Counted from the first letter of the stretch, positions 9,915 through 18,971 are shown. The stretch is 49,404 nucleotides of DNA from Pseudolabrys sp. (GCA_030655215.1 JAURVZ010000005.1:1-49404); one strand, 5' to 3'. Notes: generated by a model from the sequence alone, not told the origin. Made by a program: numbers and translations.

Positions 9915-9953
9915 GGTGCGAGGCGCGCAGCGCCGAGCCTCGAAGGGCGACGG
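9903..9953. repeat. Interspersed repeat family A, half element
   Basis: A GC-rich element beginning CCGTCACCCTGAGGTGCGAG and ending CTCGAAGGGCGACGG. The same sequence, slightly diverged, forms the left arm of the element at 11269-11382. It contains a short internal dyad (GAGGC...GCCTC type). Its first 12 bases supply the last residues and stop codon of the epimerase gene. Confidence 0.85.
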
Positions 9954-9977
9954 CCCGCGATCCAAAGGAGACTTCAC

Positions 9978-11249
9978 TTGGTAGGCCCCACTAAAATTGC
10001 CATCGGCGCCGGCAGCGGCGGCAGCGTTCCGGTCGAGCAGTGCCAGATCTGCGGTTCGGAAAAGCTCGATGCCGTGCTGTCGCTTGGCTACATGCCGCCG
10101 GTGAACCAGATGGTGCCGATCGGCCAGGTGCCGAAGCAACAGCCGTGGTTTCCGACCGACCTCCTGCATTGCCGTAACTGTGACCTGGTGCAGTTGGGCC
10201 TCGCCGTCGACCCGGTCATTATTTTCCCGCCGGAGTATCCGTACACGTCAGGCACCACGAAATTGCTGCGCGACAACTTCGCTGAATTGCAGCGCGAAAG
10301 CTCCGCGATGCTCGGCCTGACCGAGAAAGATCTAGTGGTCGATATCGGCTCCAATGACGGCACGCTGATTTCGAACTTCCAGAAAGCCGGCAACCGCATT
10401 CTCGGCATTGAACCGACCGATGTCGGCGACATCGCCAATTCGCGCGGCATCCCGACCATCAAGCGTTACTTCGGCAAGGCGGCGGCGGAAGAAGTCATCG
10501 CCTCGCATGGCCCGGCCAAGCTGATCACCGCGGCGAACTGCTTTGCTCATATCGAAGATGTGCATGCCATCGTCGAGGGCATTGTCGCCATGCTGGCCGA
10601 TGACGGCGTCTTCATCTCCGAATCGCATTACCTCATCGGCCTGCTCGACACGCTGCAATACGACACCGTGTATCATGAGCATCTGCGCTATTATTCGGTC
10701 GCCAGCCTGAAGCATCTGCTCGAGATGCACGGCTTAGAGGTCTTCCACGCCCGGCCGATCCCGAGCCATGGCGGTTCGATCCGCGTTTATGCCGGCCGCA
10801 AGGGCCAGCACAAGATCGAGCCCAGCGTGCAGAAGATGCTGGATGCCGAGCCGACCGGCGACGCGATGGCCAAGCGCTTGCAGGAGTTCAAGCACGACGT
10901 GCTGCTGTCCAAGCTTCGCCTGCTGTCGATGCTGCGGGACCTCAAGGAAAAGAACGCCCGCGTCGTCGGCATCAGCGCACCGTCGCGCGCCTCGACCTTG
11001 TTCAATTACGTCGGTCTCGATGACGGCATCATTGACTATGTCTGCGAAATCCCCGGCTCGTTGAAGATCGGCAAGTGCATGCCGGGCACCGCGATACCGG
11101 TGGTCGACGAGACCAAGCTGTTCGAAGACCAGCCGGAAGCCGCCATCATCTTCTCCTGGCACATTGCCGACGAACTGGCGCCGAAGCTGCGCGCCAAGGG
11201 CTACAAGGGTCAGTTGATTTCACCGCTGCCGGTGCCGCGGTTTTTGTGA
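9978..11249 (+). CDS. Zinc-binding class I C-methyltransferase (NDP-sugar type)
   Basis: 423-residue protein with the layout of NDP-hexose C-methyltransferases such as TylC3 relatives. An N-terminal zinc-binding domain has two Cys pairs (CQIC near residue 16 and CRNC near residue 60). A SAM-binding Rossmann domain follows (VVDIGSNDGTL), then a C-terminal Methyltransf_14-type domain ending ISPLPVPRFL. The start is TTG at 9978 with a strong AAAGGAG seven bases upstream. It probably adds a methyl group to a keto-sugar made by the neighbouring oxidoreductase and epimerase, giving a branched sugar for a surface glycan. Family confidence is high; the sugar is unknown. Confidence 0.88.
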   Translation: MVGPTKIAIGAGSGGSVPVEQCQICGSEKLDAVLSLGYMPPVNQMVPIGQVPKQQPWFPTDLLHCRNCDLVQLGLAVDPVIIFPPEYPYTSGTTKLLRDNFAELQRESSAMLGLTEKDLVVDIGSNDGTLISNFQKAGNRILGIEPTDVGDIANSRGIPTIKRYFGKAAAEEVIASHGPAKLITAANCFAHIEDVHAIVEGIVAMLADDGVFISESHYLIGLLDTLQYDTVYHEHLRYYSVASLKHLLEMHGLEVFHARPIPSHGGSIRVYAGRKGQHKIEPSVQKMLDAEPTGDAMAKRLQEFKHDVLLSKLRLLSMLRDLKEKNARVVGISAPSRASTLFNYVGLDDGIIDYVCEIPGSLKIGKCMPGTAIPVVDETKLFEDQPEAAIIFSWHIADELAPKLRAKGYKGQLISPLPVPRFL

Positions 11250-11268
11250 TGGCGTGAAGGCGTATGAT

Positions 11269-11382
11269 CCGTCATCCTGAGGTGCGAGCGTAGCGAGCCT
11301 CGAAGGACGACGGCCGGAGAGTCAGCGGCCGTCGCCCTTCGAGGCTCGGCCAAGCGGCCTCGCACCTCAGGGTGACGGAGAA
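11269..11382. repeat. Interspersed repeat family A, full inverted element
   Basis: Two arms of roughly 45 bases face each other. The left begins CCGTCATCCTGAGGTGCGAG and the right ends CGCACCTCAGGGTGACGG, around a short centre near 11320-11330. The arms differ at a few positions and could fold into one long hairpin. The right end runs directly into the GGAG at 11377-11380 that serves the NUDIX gene start at 11388. Confidence 0.88.
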
Positions 11383-11387
11383 CTGCC

Positions 11388-11945
11388 ATGGGCGAATATC
11401 CGAAGATCCAATCCCGCCGCACCATCGAGGTGTCGCCCTGGATGAAGGTGGTCGAGCGCGAGGTCGCCTACAAGAACGGCACCACCGAGCTTTATCACGC
11501 GGTCGGCCAGCCGGATTACATCGCCATTGTTGCGTTGACGCCGGACGGCCGCATCCCGATCGTACGGCAATACCGTCCGGCGATGGAGCGCTTCACCTGG
11601 GAATTGCCGGCCGGCATGGTCGATGAGGGCGAAGACCCGGCCGCTACCTGCGAGCGCGAATTGCTCGAAGAAACCGGCTACCCGTCGAAGGCCGTGCACG
11701 CGCTCGGCATCAACGCGCCTTGCACGGCGCGGTTGTCAAACAAGGTCCATTCGTTTTTCGTCGAGGCCGGGCCGCGCCCGGCCGGACAAACCATCGAGGC
11801 CGGGATCGAGCTCAATCTTGTGAGCCCTGACGAACTTTCAGCCATGATTTTTTCAAGCGAGTTCCCGCTGCAACTGCATATCGGCGCCCTGATGCTGGCC
11901 GGAATGCGCGGATTCCTCGATTTAAGCAGCTTTACGCCGCGGTAG
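11388..11945 (+). CDS. NUDIX hydrolase, ADP-ribose pyrophosphatase-like
   Basis: 185-residue NUDIX protein that hydrolyses a nucleoside diphosphate linked to another moiety. The full Nudix box is present as G-x5-E-x7-REL-x-EE-x-G (GMVDEGEDPAATCERELLEE, then TGY). The region upstream (IPIVRQYRPAMERFTWELPAG) is typical of ADP-ribose or ADP-sugar pyrophosphatases. The ATG at 11388 has GGAG seven bases upstream, and that GGAG overlaps the end of repeat family A. It follows the sugar-modification genes on the same strand but is separated by the repeat, so co-transcription is uncertain. Confidence 0.88.
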   Translation: MGEYPKIQSRRTIEVSPWMKVVEREVAYKNGTTELYHAVGQPDYIAIVALTPDGRIPIVRQYRPAMERFTWELPAGMVDEGEDPAATCERELLEETGYPSKAVHALGINAPCTARLSNKVHSFFVEAGPRPAGQTIEAGIELNLVSPDELSAMIFSSEFPLQLHIGALMLAGMRGFLDLSSFTPR

Positions 11946-11972
11946 ACCGCCCTGTTGGGCAATCTGTCCACT

Positions 11973-12000
11973 TTGGAATGCCGCCAATTTCGCCTATACA
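11973..12000 (+). promoter_or_regulatory. Candidate hemA promoter
   Basis: TTGGAA at 11973-11978 and TATACA at 11995-12000 are separated by 16 bases and lie about 55 bases before the hemA start. This is a plausible sigma-70-like promoter. No clear FNR/FixK palindrome was recognised next to it. Confidence 0.35.
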
Positions 12001-12054
12001 TTGCCCCTGGAACCGCTCTAAGAAGCGATTGCGGCGCCGGGTGGCAAGAGCGGT

Positions 12055-13290
12055 ATGGCGATGAATTACAACGACTTCTTTGTGTCAGCGCTGGACAAGT
12101 TGCGTGACGAGCGCCGCTACCGGGTGTTTGCCGACCTCGAGCGTATCGCCGGCCGTTTCCCGCATGCTTACTGGCACTCCCCCGAAGGCAAGCGCGACGT
12201 CGTCATCTGGTGCTCGAACGACTATCTCGGCATGGCGCAGCACCCGCAGGTGATCGGCGCCATGGTCGATGTCGCCGCCCGCATGGGCACCGGCGCCGGC
12301 GGCACCCGCAACATTGCCGGCACCAATCATCCGCTGGTCGAGCTGGAGCGTGAGCTCGCCGACCTGCATGGCAAGCCCGGCGCGCTGCTGTTCACCTCCG
12401 GCTATGTCTCGAACCAGACCGGCATCCCGACCATCGCCAAGCTGCTGCCGAACTGCCTGATCCTGTCGGACGCGCTCAACCACAATTCGATGATCGAAGG
12501 CGTGCGCCAGGCCGGCTGCGACAAGGTCGTCTGGCGTCATAACGATATGGCGCATCTTGAAGAGCTGCTGAAGGCGGCCGATCCGGAGCGGCCGAAGCTG
12601 ATCATTTTCGAGAGCCTCTATTCGATGGATGGCGACATTGCGCCGATCCACGCCATTTGCGATCTCGCCGACAAATACGGCGCCATGACCTATTGCGATG
12701 AAGTGCACGCGGTCGGCATGTATGGCCCACGCGGCGGCGGCGTGACTGAACGTGACGGTGCGGCGCATCGCGTCGATGTCATTGAAGGCACCTTGGCGAA
12801 AGCGTTCGGCTGCCTTGGCGGTTACATCACCGGTTCGACTGAGCTGATAGACGCCGTGCGCTCTTACGCGCCGGGCTTCATCTTCACCACCGCATTGCCG
12901 CCGGCGATCTGCGCCGCGGCGACGGCTGCGATCCGTCATCTCAAGACCTCGCAGTGGGAACGTGACCGCCACCAGGATCGCGCCGCGCGCGTCAAGGCCG
13001 TACTGAACGCCGTCGGCCTGCCCGTCATGCCGTCGACCACGCATATCGTGCCGCTGATGATCGGCAATGCCGAGAAGTGCAAGATGGCGAGCGACATGCT
13101 GCTCGAAGATCACGGCATCTATATCCAGCCGATCAACTACCCAACCGTGCCACGCGGCGAAGAGCGGCTGCGCATCACGCCGTCGCCGTATCACGACGAC
13201 GTGCTGATCGATGCCCTGGCGGAAGCGCTGGTCGATGTCTGGGAACGGCTGCAATTGCCGAAGAACCGGATCGCTCTGGCGGCGGAATAA
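12055..13290 (+). CDS. hemA: 5-aminolevulinate synthase
   Basis: 411-residue PLP enzyme that condenses glycine with succinyl-CoA to make 5-aminolevulinate, the first step of haem synthesis in alphaproteobacteria. The PLP lysine sits in [14 protein letters not shown] (Lys249 from this start). The glycine-rich stretch [20 protein letters not shown] and the [11 protein letters not shown] motif match the family, as does the length. ATG at 12055 or 12061 (MNYNDFF) is possible. It stands alone with its own leader. Its stop TAA abuts the stop of the convergent membrane-protein gene with no spacing. Confidence 0.97.
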   Translation: MAMNYNDFFVSALDKLRDERRYRVFADLERIAGRFPHAYWHSPEGKRDVVIWCSNDYLGMAQHPQVIGAMVDVAARMGTGAGGTRNIAGTNHPLVELERELADLHGKPGALLFTSGYVSNQTGIPTIAKLLPNCLILSDALNHNSMIEGVRQAGCDKVVWRHNDMAHLEELLKAADPERPKLIIFESLYSMDGDIAPIHAICDLADKYGAMTYCDEVHAVGMYGPRGGGVTERDGAAHRVDVIEGTLAKAFGCLGGYITGSTELIDAVRSYAPGFIFTTALPPAICAAATAAIRHLKTSQWERDRHQDRAARVKAVLNAVGLPVMPSTTHIVPLMIGNAEKCKMASDMLLEDHGIYIQPINYPTVPRGEERLRITPSPYHDDVLIDALAEALVDVWERLQLPKNRIALAAE

Positions 13291-14430
13291 CTAATCCTCG
13301 AACGGCCGTTGCGGCGTTGCCGGTTTTTCCGGAGCGTCCGGCTGGACAGGCCCGCTGATGCGATGCCGCACGATGAGCGGCGTTGTCGCCATCACCAGGA
13401 AAATGCGCGTCAGATGATGCGCGCCGACATAGACCGGGTCGAGATTGAGCGCGAGCGCCAGGAGCAACATGGCGTCGACCGCGCCGGGCGCGTAGGCAAT
13501 CATCACCTCCGCCAGCGGCAGCGGGAGAAGCTGCACCAAGAGCCCGGCGAAGATCGCGGTGATAACCAAAGCCGTCGCGAACGAACCGAACGCGGCGCCG
13601 ACAAAGCGCAGCAACAACTGCACCGGCGTGCCGGCAAAGCGCGAGCCGGCGACGGCGCCGAAGAACATCATTACCGTATAGGCGACCCACCACGGCATCA
13701 CGACGTGCAGGATGCCGCTGCCATGCAGCGCCGCCGAGGTGAGCATGGCGCCGAACAAAAGGCCGCCGGGGAAGCGTACTTTGTAGGCGAGGATCGCCAC
13801 GATGGTGCAGGCGGCGATCAGCACCGCGAGTTCGCCCAGATCGGAGATCTCAAACGTGCCGCCGATCGTGCGCTGCACGGTTTCGCCGCCGAGCCCGATG
13901 GCCGACAGCAATAGCGGGAAGCCGATGGCGACGATGACGACGCGGACGGTCTGCACGATAACGATGGCGCGCACATCCGCCTTGAACTCGATGGCCAGCG
14001 CCATCACCTGCGACAGTCCACCGGGCGTGGCGGCGAGATAAGCGGTCAGGAGATCGAAGCGGTGCACCGCGCGCAAATAGGCCGTGCCGACAAAGCTGAT
14101 GACAGCGGTGGCGACAATCAGCACGCCGATACTGACCGGATATGTCGCCATGCCGCGCAGGGTTTCCGGCGTCACCACGGCGCCGAGCGAAATGCCGATC
14201 AGCACCAGCAGAACCTGCATCATCGGCACCGGGACGCGCATCGGGCGGCCAGCCAGCGCGGCGCAGGCGACGCCCAGGATGGAGCCGGACAGGTAACCCG
14301 CCGGCACGCCGATGAGACCGAAGAGCAGCCCGCCGAGGCAGGCGAACATCATGGTCTCGCCGACGTCGCGGAAGCTTAAGAGGCGGTCGAACATTGACCG
14401 ATCAATGCCTTCCGCGAGAGCCAAGGTCAA
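13291..14430 (-). CDS. AbrB-family membrane protein (putative transporter/regulator)
   Basis: Up to 379-residue hydrophobic protein of the AbrB/ammonia-monooxygenase-associated family: about ten helices in two repeated halves with glycine-rich turns such as GGLLFGLIGVPAGYLSG and ATPGGLSQ. The family is poorly characterised and is often annotated as a putative transporter. The longest frame starts at TTG 14430. ATG at 14394 (MFDRLLSF) is likelier because a GGAAGG lies upstream, though about 13 bases away. The C-terminal tail is charged. It is convergent with hemA and divergent from the histidine kinase, so no operon partner suggests a substrate. Confidence 0.75.
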   Translation of the reverse strand: MTLALAEGIDRSMFDRLLSFRDVGETMMFACLGGLLFGLIGVPAGYLSGSILGVACAALAGRPMRVPVPMMQVLLVLIGISLGAVVTPETLRGMATYPVSIGVLIVATAVISFVGTAYLRAVHRFDLLTAYLAATPGGLSQVMALAIEFKADVRAIVIVQTVRVVIVAIGFPLLLSAIGLGGETVQRTIGGTFEISDLGELAVLIAACTIVAILAYKVRFPGGLLFGAMLTSAALHGSGILHVVMPWWVAYTVMMFFGAVAGSRFAGTPVQLLLRFVGAAFGSFATALVITAIFAGLLVQLLPLPLAEVMIAYAPGAVDAMLLLALALNLDPVYVGAHHLTRIFLVMATTPLIVRHRISGPVQPDAPEKPATPQRPFED

Positions 14431-14511
14431 TCAGCGGAAACGCTATCTAAACCGGCAGGACCGCGATAAAATCCAGCAATGCGCGGGGCTTAGCCCGCAC
14501 GCGGAGCTGTC

Positions 14512-17500
14512 ATGCTGCAAGGCTGGGTCGTCATCGCGGTGGCGCTTGGATATATCGGCCTGCTCTTCCTCGTGGCGAGCTATGGCGACCGCACGCGCGC
14601 GCAACCCGGCGTCGCCGGCGGCGTGCGTCAGGGTCTGCTCGGCCGTGAGGGCCGCGCGCGGCTGATGATCTATCCGCTGTCGCTGGCGATCTACTGCACG
14701 TCATGGACGTTCTTCGGCTCGGTCGGCTCGGCCTCGCGCACCGGCTACGAATTTCTCACCATCTATATCGGCCCGGTGCTGATGATCGGCCTGTTCTCGC
14801 CGCTGCTGCTGCGCATCGTGCGGCTGGCCAAGGCGCAGAACATCACCTCGATCGCCGACTTCATCGCCGCGCGCTACGGCAAGGGCCAGGCTGTCGCCGC
14901 CGTGGTGGCGCTGATCGCCATTGTCGGCACCATCCCCTACATCGCGCTGCAGCTGAAAGCGGTGTCGTCATCTCTCGAAACCATCCTCGCGCACATCACG
15001 CCGATCAGCGACCTCACCCGCCCGCTGCTTGGCGACATCGCACTGTTCGTCGCGCTGTCAATGGCGACCTTCGCCGTACTCTTCGGCACGCGCCATATCG
15101 ACGCGACCGAGCATCAGGATGGCCTGATGCTGGCGATCGCCACCGAGTCGATCGTCAAACTGTTCGCCTTCCTCGCCGTCGGCATCTTCGTCACCTTCTG
15201 GATGTTCGGCGGCCCCGGCGCACTGTTCGAAGCGGCGCGTGCAAATTCGACAACCGCGGCGTTGTTCTCGCGCGAGCCGGCCTTCGACGCGCTGATCGTT
15301 ACGACGCTGCTGTCGTTCATGGCGATTATCCTGCTGCCGCGCCAATTTCACGTCGCTGTCGTCGAGAACAACAATGAAAACGAGATCAAGCGCGCCGTCT
15401 GGCTGTTTCCGATTTACCTTGTGCTGATCAATCTGTTCGTCGTGCCTATTGCACTGGCCGGCCTGCTCACCTTCCCGCCCGGCTCCGTCGACAGCGACAT
15501 GTTCGTGCTGGCGCTACCGTTGCAAACCGGCTCCTACGTTCTGACCATCGCCGCTTTCGTCGGCGGCCTGTCGGCGGCAACGGCGATGGTGATCGTCGAG
15601 TCGGTGGCGCTGTCGATCATGGTGTCGAACGATTTGATCATGCCGCTCGTGCTGCAGCGGCGCGAAGGCCTGCTCTCCGGCCGCGAGAACATCGGCAAGC
15701 TGCTGCTGATGGTGCGGCGGCTGGCGATCTTCGCCATCCTGCTGCTGTCTTATTTCTATTACCGCGCCGCCGGTGAAGCGCAGCTTGCCTCCATCGGCCT
15801 GCTCGCCTTCGCCGCGGTGGCGCAACTGGCGCCGGCCTTCTTCGGCGGATTGTTCTGGCGCCGCGCCACGGCGGCCGGCGCGATTGCCGGCATGGTCGCC
15901 GGCATTGTCATCTGGTTCTACACATTGCTGCTGCCGACCTTCGCCGATGTTGGCTTCATTGGCCAAAGCATTCTCACCGAAGGCCCGTGGGGCATTGCCA
16001 TGCTGCGGCCGCAACATTTGCTGGGCTTGAGCCTGTCGCCGCTGGTGCATGGCGTGGTCTGGAGTCTCTCCGTCAACATCCTTTGCTACATCGGTTTCTC
16101 GCTGCGGCGCGAGCCATCGCCGATCGAACGCATGCAGGCCAACACTTTCGTGCCGTCCGACCTGGCGCCGATGACGCCGAGCTTCCGTCTCTGGCGCTCG
16201 TCGGTGACGGTGGAAGAACTCATCACCACCGTCGCGCGCTATCTCGGCGAGGAACGCACGCGCGGCGCTCTCGAGACATTCGCGGAGACGCATCGCATCA
16301 GCATGGAGGCGAAGGACGAAGCCGACTTCCGGCTGGTGCGCCATGCCGAGCACATTCTCGCATCCGCCATTGGCGGCGCATCGTCACGGCTGGTGCTGTC
16401 GCTGCTATTGCGCAAGCGCACGGTCTCGACCAAGGCGGCGCTGAAACTGCTCGACGATGCCAACGCCGCCATTCAATACAACCGCGAAATCCTGCAGACC
16501 GCACTCGATCACGTGCGCCAGGGCATTGCCGTGTTCGACCGCGATCTGCAACTGATCTGCTGGAACCGGCAGTTCGGCGAAATCCTCGATCTGCCGCCGA
16601 GCCTGATCCGCGTCGGCGTAGGCCTCGCCGACATCCTGCGCTTCAACAGCCAGCGCGGCGATGTCGCGCCGGAGCGCATTGAAGGTTTCGTGCGCGAACA
16701 GATCGAACGCTATGTCTCCGGCAAGGAAGTGTTCATGGAACGCTTCGCCGAAGCCGGCATGGTGATCGAAGTGCGCGCCAACCACATGCCGGATGGCGGC
16801 ATCGTCACCACCTTCACCGATATTACGCCGAGCGTCGAAGCCGCCGAGGCGCTGGAGCGCTCCAACGAAACGCTGGAGCGCCGCGTGCGCGAACGCACCG
16901 AAGAGCTCACGCTGCTCAATGTCGCGCTGGCGCGCGCCAAGGGCGAAGCCGACGCTGCCAATATTTCCAAGACCAAATTTCTCGCCGCCGCCAGCCACGA
17001 CATCCTGCAGCCGCTCAATGCTGCGCGGCTCTATGTCACTAGTTTGATCGAGCGCGGTGGCCGCGACGATCGCCGGCTGGTCGACAATATCGATGCCTCG
17101 CTCGAAGCGGTCGAGGAAATCTTCGGCGCGCTGCTCGACATGTCGCGTCTCGACACGGGCGCGATGCGGCCGGAGTTCTCGTCGTTCCGCATTGACGATC
17201 TGATGCGGCAGATCGAACTCGAATTCGCACCGATGGCATCCGACAAAGGTCTCGATTTGAAATACGTGCCGTGCGGTCTGGTGGTGCGTTCCGACCGCCG
17301 CCTGCTGCGCCGCCTGGTGCAGAACCTCGTGTCGAACGCCATCAAATACACGCCGGCCGGCCGCGTGCTGATCGGTTGCCGCCGCAAGGGTACCGAATTG
17401 CGCATCGACGTCTTCGACACCGGCGTCGGCATTCCGGAATCGAAGCAGCGCGACATCTTCATTGAATTCCATCGCCTCGAACAAGGCGCGCGCATTGCGC

Positions 17501-18063
17501 GCGGCCTCGGCCTCGGCCTGTCAATCGTCGAGCGTGTTGCCCGCGTGCTCGGCTGCACCGTCGAGGTCGGACAGCTGGTGAGCGGCGGTTCGCACTTCGC
17601 CGTATCGGTGACGCGCTCGAACGCCACGCCGGTCGAGCTGCCATCGCGCGACACGATGCGCATCGATCAGAGCCAGCTCGCCGGCACCACGGCGGTTTGC
17701 ATCGACAACGAACCGGCCGTGCTCGACGGCATGCAGATGTTGTTGCGCGGCTGGGGCTGCGAAGTGATCACGGCGCCCGATCTCGATATCGCCATGGCCG
17801 CGATCACGGAGGCCGCGACACCGCCGAACGGCCTGATCGTCGATTATCATCTCGACCACGGCAACGGCATCGAGGCCGTCATCGCGCTGCGTCAGCGCTG
17901 CGGGCCGCTGCCGGCGATATTGATCACCGCCGACCGCTCACCCGCGGTGCGCGAACGCGCCCGCGCCGAAGACATTCAGCTGCTGAACAAACCGCTGAAG
18001 CCCGCCGCCTTGCGCGCGCTGCTCGCTCAATGGCGCGTGATGCGGGTGGCAGCGGCGGAGTGA
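14512..18063 (+). CDS. Sodium:solute symporter-fused hybrid histidine kinase
   Basis: 1183-residue hybrid sensor kinase. Residues 1 to about 510 are a multi-helix sodium:solute symporter (SSS) domain, as in CbrA-like sensors. A PAS-like domain covers about 664-775, followed by a coiled coil (about 780-825). The HisKA segment has the phospho-acceptor His829 in AASHDILQPLNAARL, and the ATPase has NLVSNAIKYT, DTGVGIP (969-975) and GLGLGLSI. A C-terminal receiver carries Asp1111 in LIVDYHLDHGNG. The receiver may act as a phosphate sink or relay. It faces a LuxR-type response regulator across an inverted repeat, and the two are probably partners. The ligand moved or sensed by the SSS part is unknown. 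Confidence 0.93.
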   Translation: MLQGWVVIAVALGYIGLLFLVASYGDRTRAQPGVAGGVRQGLLGREGRARLMIYPLSLAIYCTSWTFFGSVGSASRTGYEFLTIYIGPVLMIGLFSPLLLRIVRLAKAQNITSIADFIAARYGKGQAVAAVVALIAIVGTIPYIALQLKAVSSSLETILAHITPISDLTRPLLGDIALFVALSMATFAVLFGTRHIDATEHQDGLMLAIATESIVKLFAFLAVGIFVTFWMFGGPGALFEAARANSTTAALFSREPAFDALIVTTLLSFMAIILLPRQFHVAVVENNNENEIKRAVWLFPIYLVLINLFVVPIALAGLLTFPPGSVDSDMFVLALPLQTGSYVLTIAAFVGGLSAATAMVIVESVALSIMVSNDLIMPLVLQRREGLLSGRENIGKLLLMVRRLAIFAILLLSYFYYRAAGEAQLASIGLLAFAAVAQLAPAFFGGLFWRRATAAGAIAGMVAGIVIWFYTLLLPTFADVGFIGQSILTEGPWGIAMLRPQHLLGLSLSPLVHGVVWSLSVNILCYIGFSLRREPSPIERMQANTFVPSDLAPMTPSFRLWRSSVTVEELITTVARYLGEERTRGALETFAETHRISMEAKDEADFRLVRHAEHILASAIGGASSRLVLSLLLRKRTVSTKAALKLLDDANAAIQYNREILQTALDHVRQGIAVFDRDLQLICWNRQFGEILDLPPSLIRVGVGLADILRFNSQRGDVAPERIEGFVREQIERYVSGKEVFMERFAEAGMVIEVRANHMPDGGIVTTFTDITPSVEAAEALERSNETLERRVRERTEELTLLNVALARAKGEADAANISKTKFLAAASHDILQPLNAARLYVTSLIERGGRDDRRLVDNIDASLEAVEEIFGALLDMSRLDTGAMRPEFSSFRIDDLMRQIELEFAPMASDKGLDLKYVPCGLVVRSDRRLLRRLVQNLVSNAIKYTPAGRVLIGCRRKGTELRIDVFDTGVGIPESKQRDIFIEFHRLEQGARIARGLGLGLSIVERVARVLGCTVEVGQLVSGGSHFAVSVTRSNATPVELPSRDTMRIDQSQLAGTTAVCIDNEPAVLDGMQMLLRGWGCEVITAPDLDIAMAAITEAATPPNGLIVDYHLDHGNGIEAVIALRQRCGPLPAILITADRSPAVRERARAEDIQLLNKPLKPAALRALLAQWRVMRVAAAE

Positions 18064-18069
18064 CACCGC

Positions 18070-18196
18070 TGTCGTCCCCGCGAAGGCGGGGACCCATAGC
18101 CACCGAACTCACGTTCAACGAAGAAAGAAGATGCAATAGATCAAAGCTAAATCGACAGAACACGGCGTATGGGTCCCCGCCGTCGCGGGGACGACA
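18070..18196. repeat. Interspersed repeat family B, inverted pair
   Basis: Two 29-base arms (18070-18098 and 18168-18196) are reverse complements with one mismatch and enclose about 70 bases. Each arm also folds alone through GTCCCCGC...GCGGGGAC. The pair fills the space between the stops of the convergent kinase and response-regulator genes and could end transcription from both sides. No transposase or obvious target duplication is present. Confidence 0.85.
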
Positions 18197-18198
18197 AG

Positions 18199-18870
18199 CT
18201 ACGCCTCACTTCCCTGCGACCATTGCCCGCTTTCGATCTTCGCCGCGGCGATCACCGCCTGCGTGCGGCTTTCGACGCCGAGCTTCTGCAGGATCGCCGA
18301 GACATGCGCCTTCACGGTCGCTTCCGACACGCTCAGTTGATACGCGATCTGCTTGTTGAGCAGGCCTTCCGACAACATCATCAAAACGCGCACCTGCTGC
18401 GGCGTCAGCGTCGCCATGCGCACCATCAGCGCGGCGGATTCGGCATCGGAGCCAGCCGACAGATCGACATCGGGCGGCGTCCATACGCCGCCATTGAGAA
18501 TGCGCGAGATCGCCGCGCGCATCGCCTCGACGCTCAAGGTCTTCGGGATAAAGCCGGAGGCGCCGAATTCCATGCAGCGGCGGATCGCGGCCGGATCGTC
18601 ATTGGCCGATACGACGATCACAGGCACGCTCGGATATTGCGCCCGGATATACATCAGCCCGGAAAAGCCGCGCACGCCGGGCATCGACAGGTCGAGCGTC
18701 ACCAGATCGACCTCGCCGCCCTTATCGAGCAGCGCCACGACATCGTCGAAAGTACCCGCCTCGGCGATCTCGACTTTCTCCAGCAGCCCGGACACCGCCT
18801 CGCGCAGAGCGCCACGGAACAGCGGATGGTCGTCGGCAATGACCAATTGGTAGATTTCGAGCTTCTCCAC
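18199..18870 (-). CDS. Response regulator, receiver plus LuxR-type HTH
   Basis: 223-residue DNA-binding response regulator. The receiver domain has the acidic pocket ADDHP (residues 12-16), the phospho-acceptor Asp60 in LVTLDLSMPG and the later Lys in FIPKTL. A LuxR/FixJ-type helix-turn-helix occupies roughly 155-215 (LTPQQVRVLMMLSEGLLNKQ onward, then SEATVKAHVSAIL). It faces the symporter-fused hybrid kinase, which argues for a cognate pair. The start ATG at 18870 gives a standard-length protein. Target promoters cannot be read from this window. Confidence 0.92.
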   Translation of the reverse strand: MEKLEIYQLVIADDHPLFRGALREAVSGLLEKVEIAEAGTFDDVVALLDKGGEVDLVTLDLSMPGVRGFSGLMYIRAQYPSVPVIVVSANDDPAAIRRCMEFGASGFIPKTLSVEAMRAAISRILNGGVWTPPDVDLSAGSDAESAALMVRMATLTPQQVRVLMMLSEGLLNKQIAYQLSVSEATVKAHVSAILQKLGVESRTQAVIAAAKIESGQWSQGSEA

Positions 18871-18971
18871 TCAATCGATCTTTCTCAAACAGCCGGGCGG
18901 CCGGCGCCCCGTGACAAGAGGGCAGGCTATTTCAAATACTGCCTCGGTTCAATGCGACAGGCCCTGAGCCT

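Noticed and set aside
12085..13254. 389-codon minus-strand frame under hemA
   Set aside because: It is the mirror of a clearly functional hemA and has low-complexity His/Arg/Asp composition.
15514..17484. Long minus-strand open frames under the hybrid kinase
   Set aside because: Arg/His/Gln-rich antisense frames typical of GC-rich coding DNA; the plus-strand protein has full motifs across the whole span.
18070..18196. CRISPR array or mobile element reading of the inverted repeats
   Set aside because: There are only two inverted, not tandem, units, no spacers, no cas genes, no transposase and no visible target duplication.
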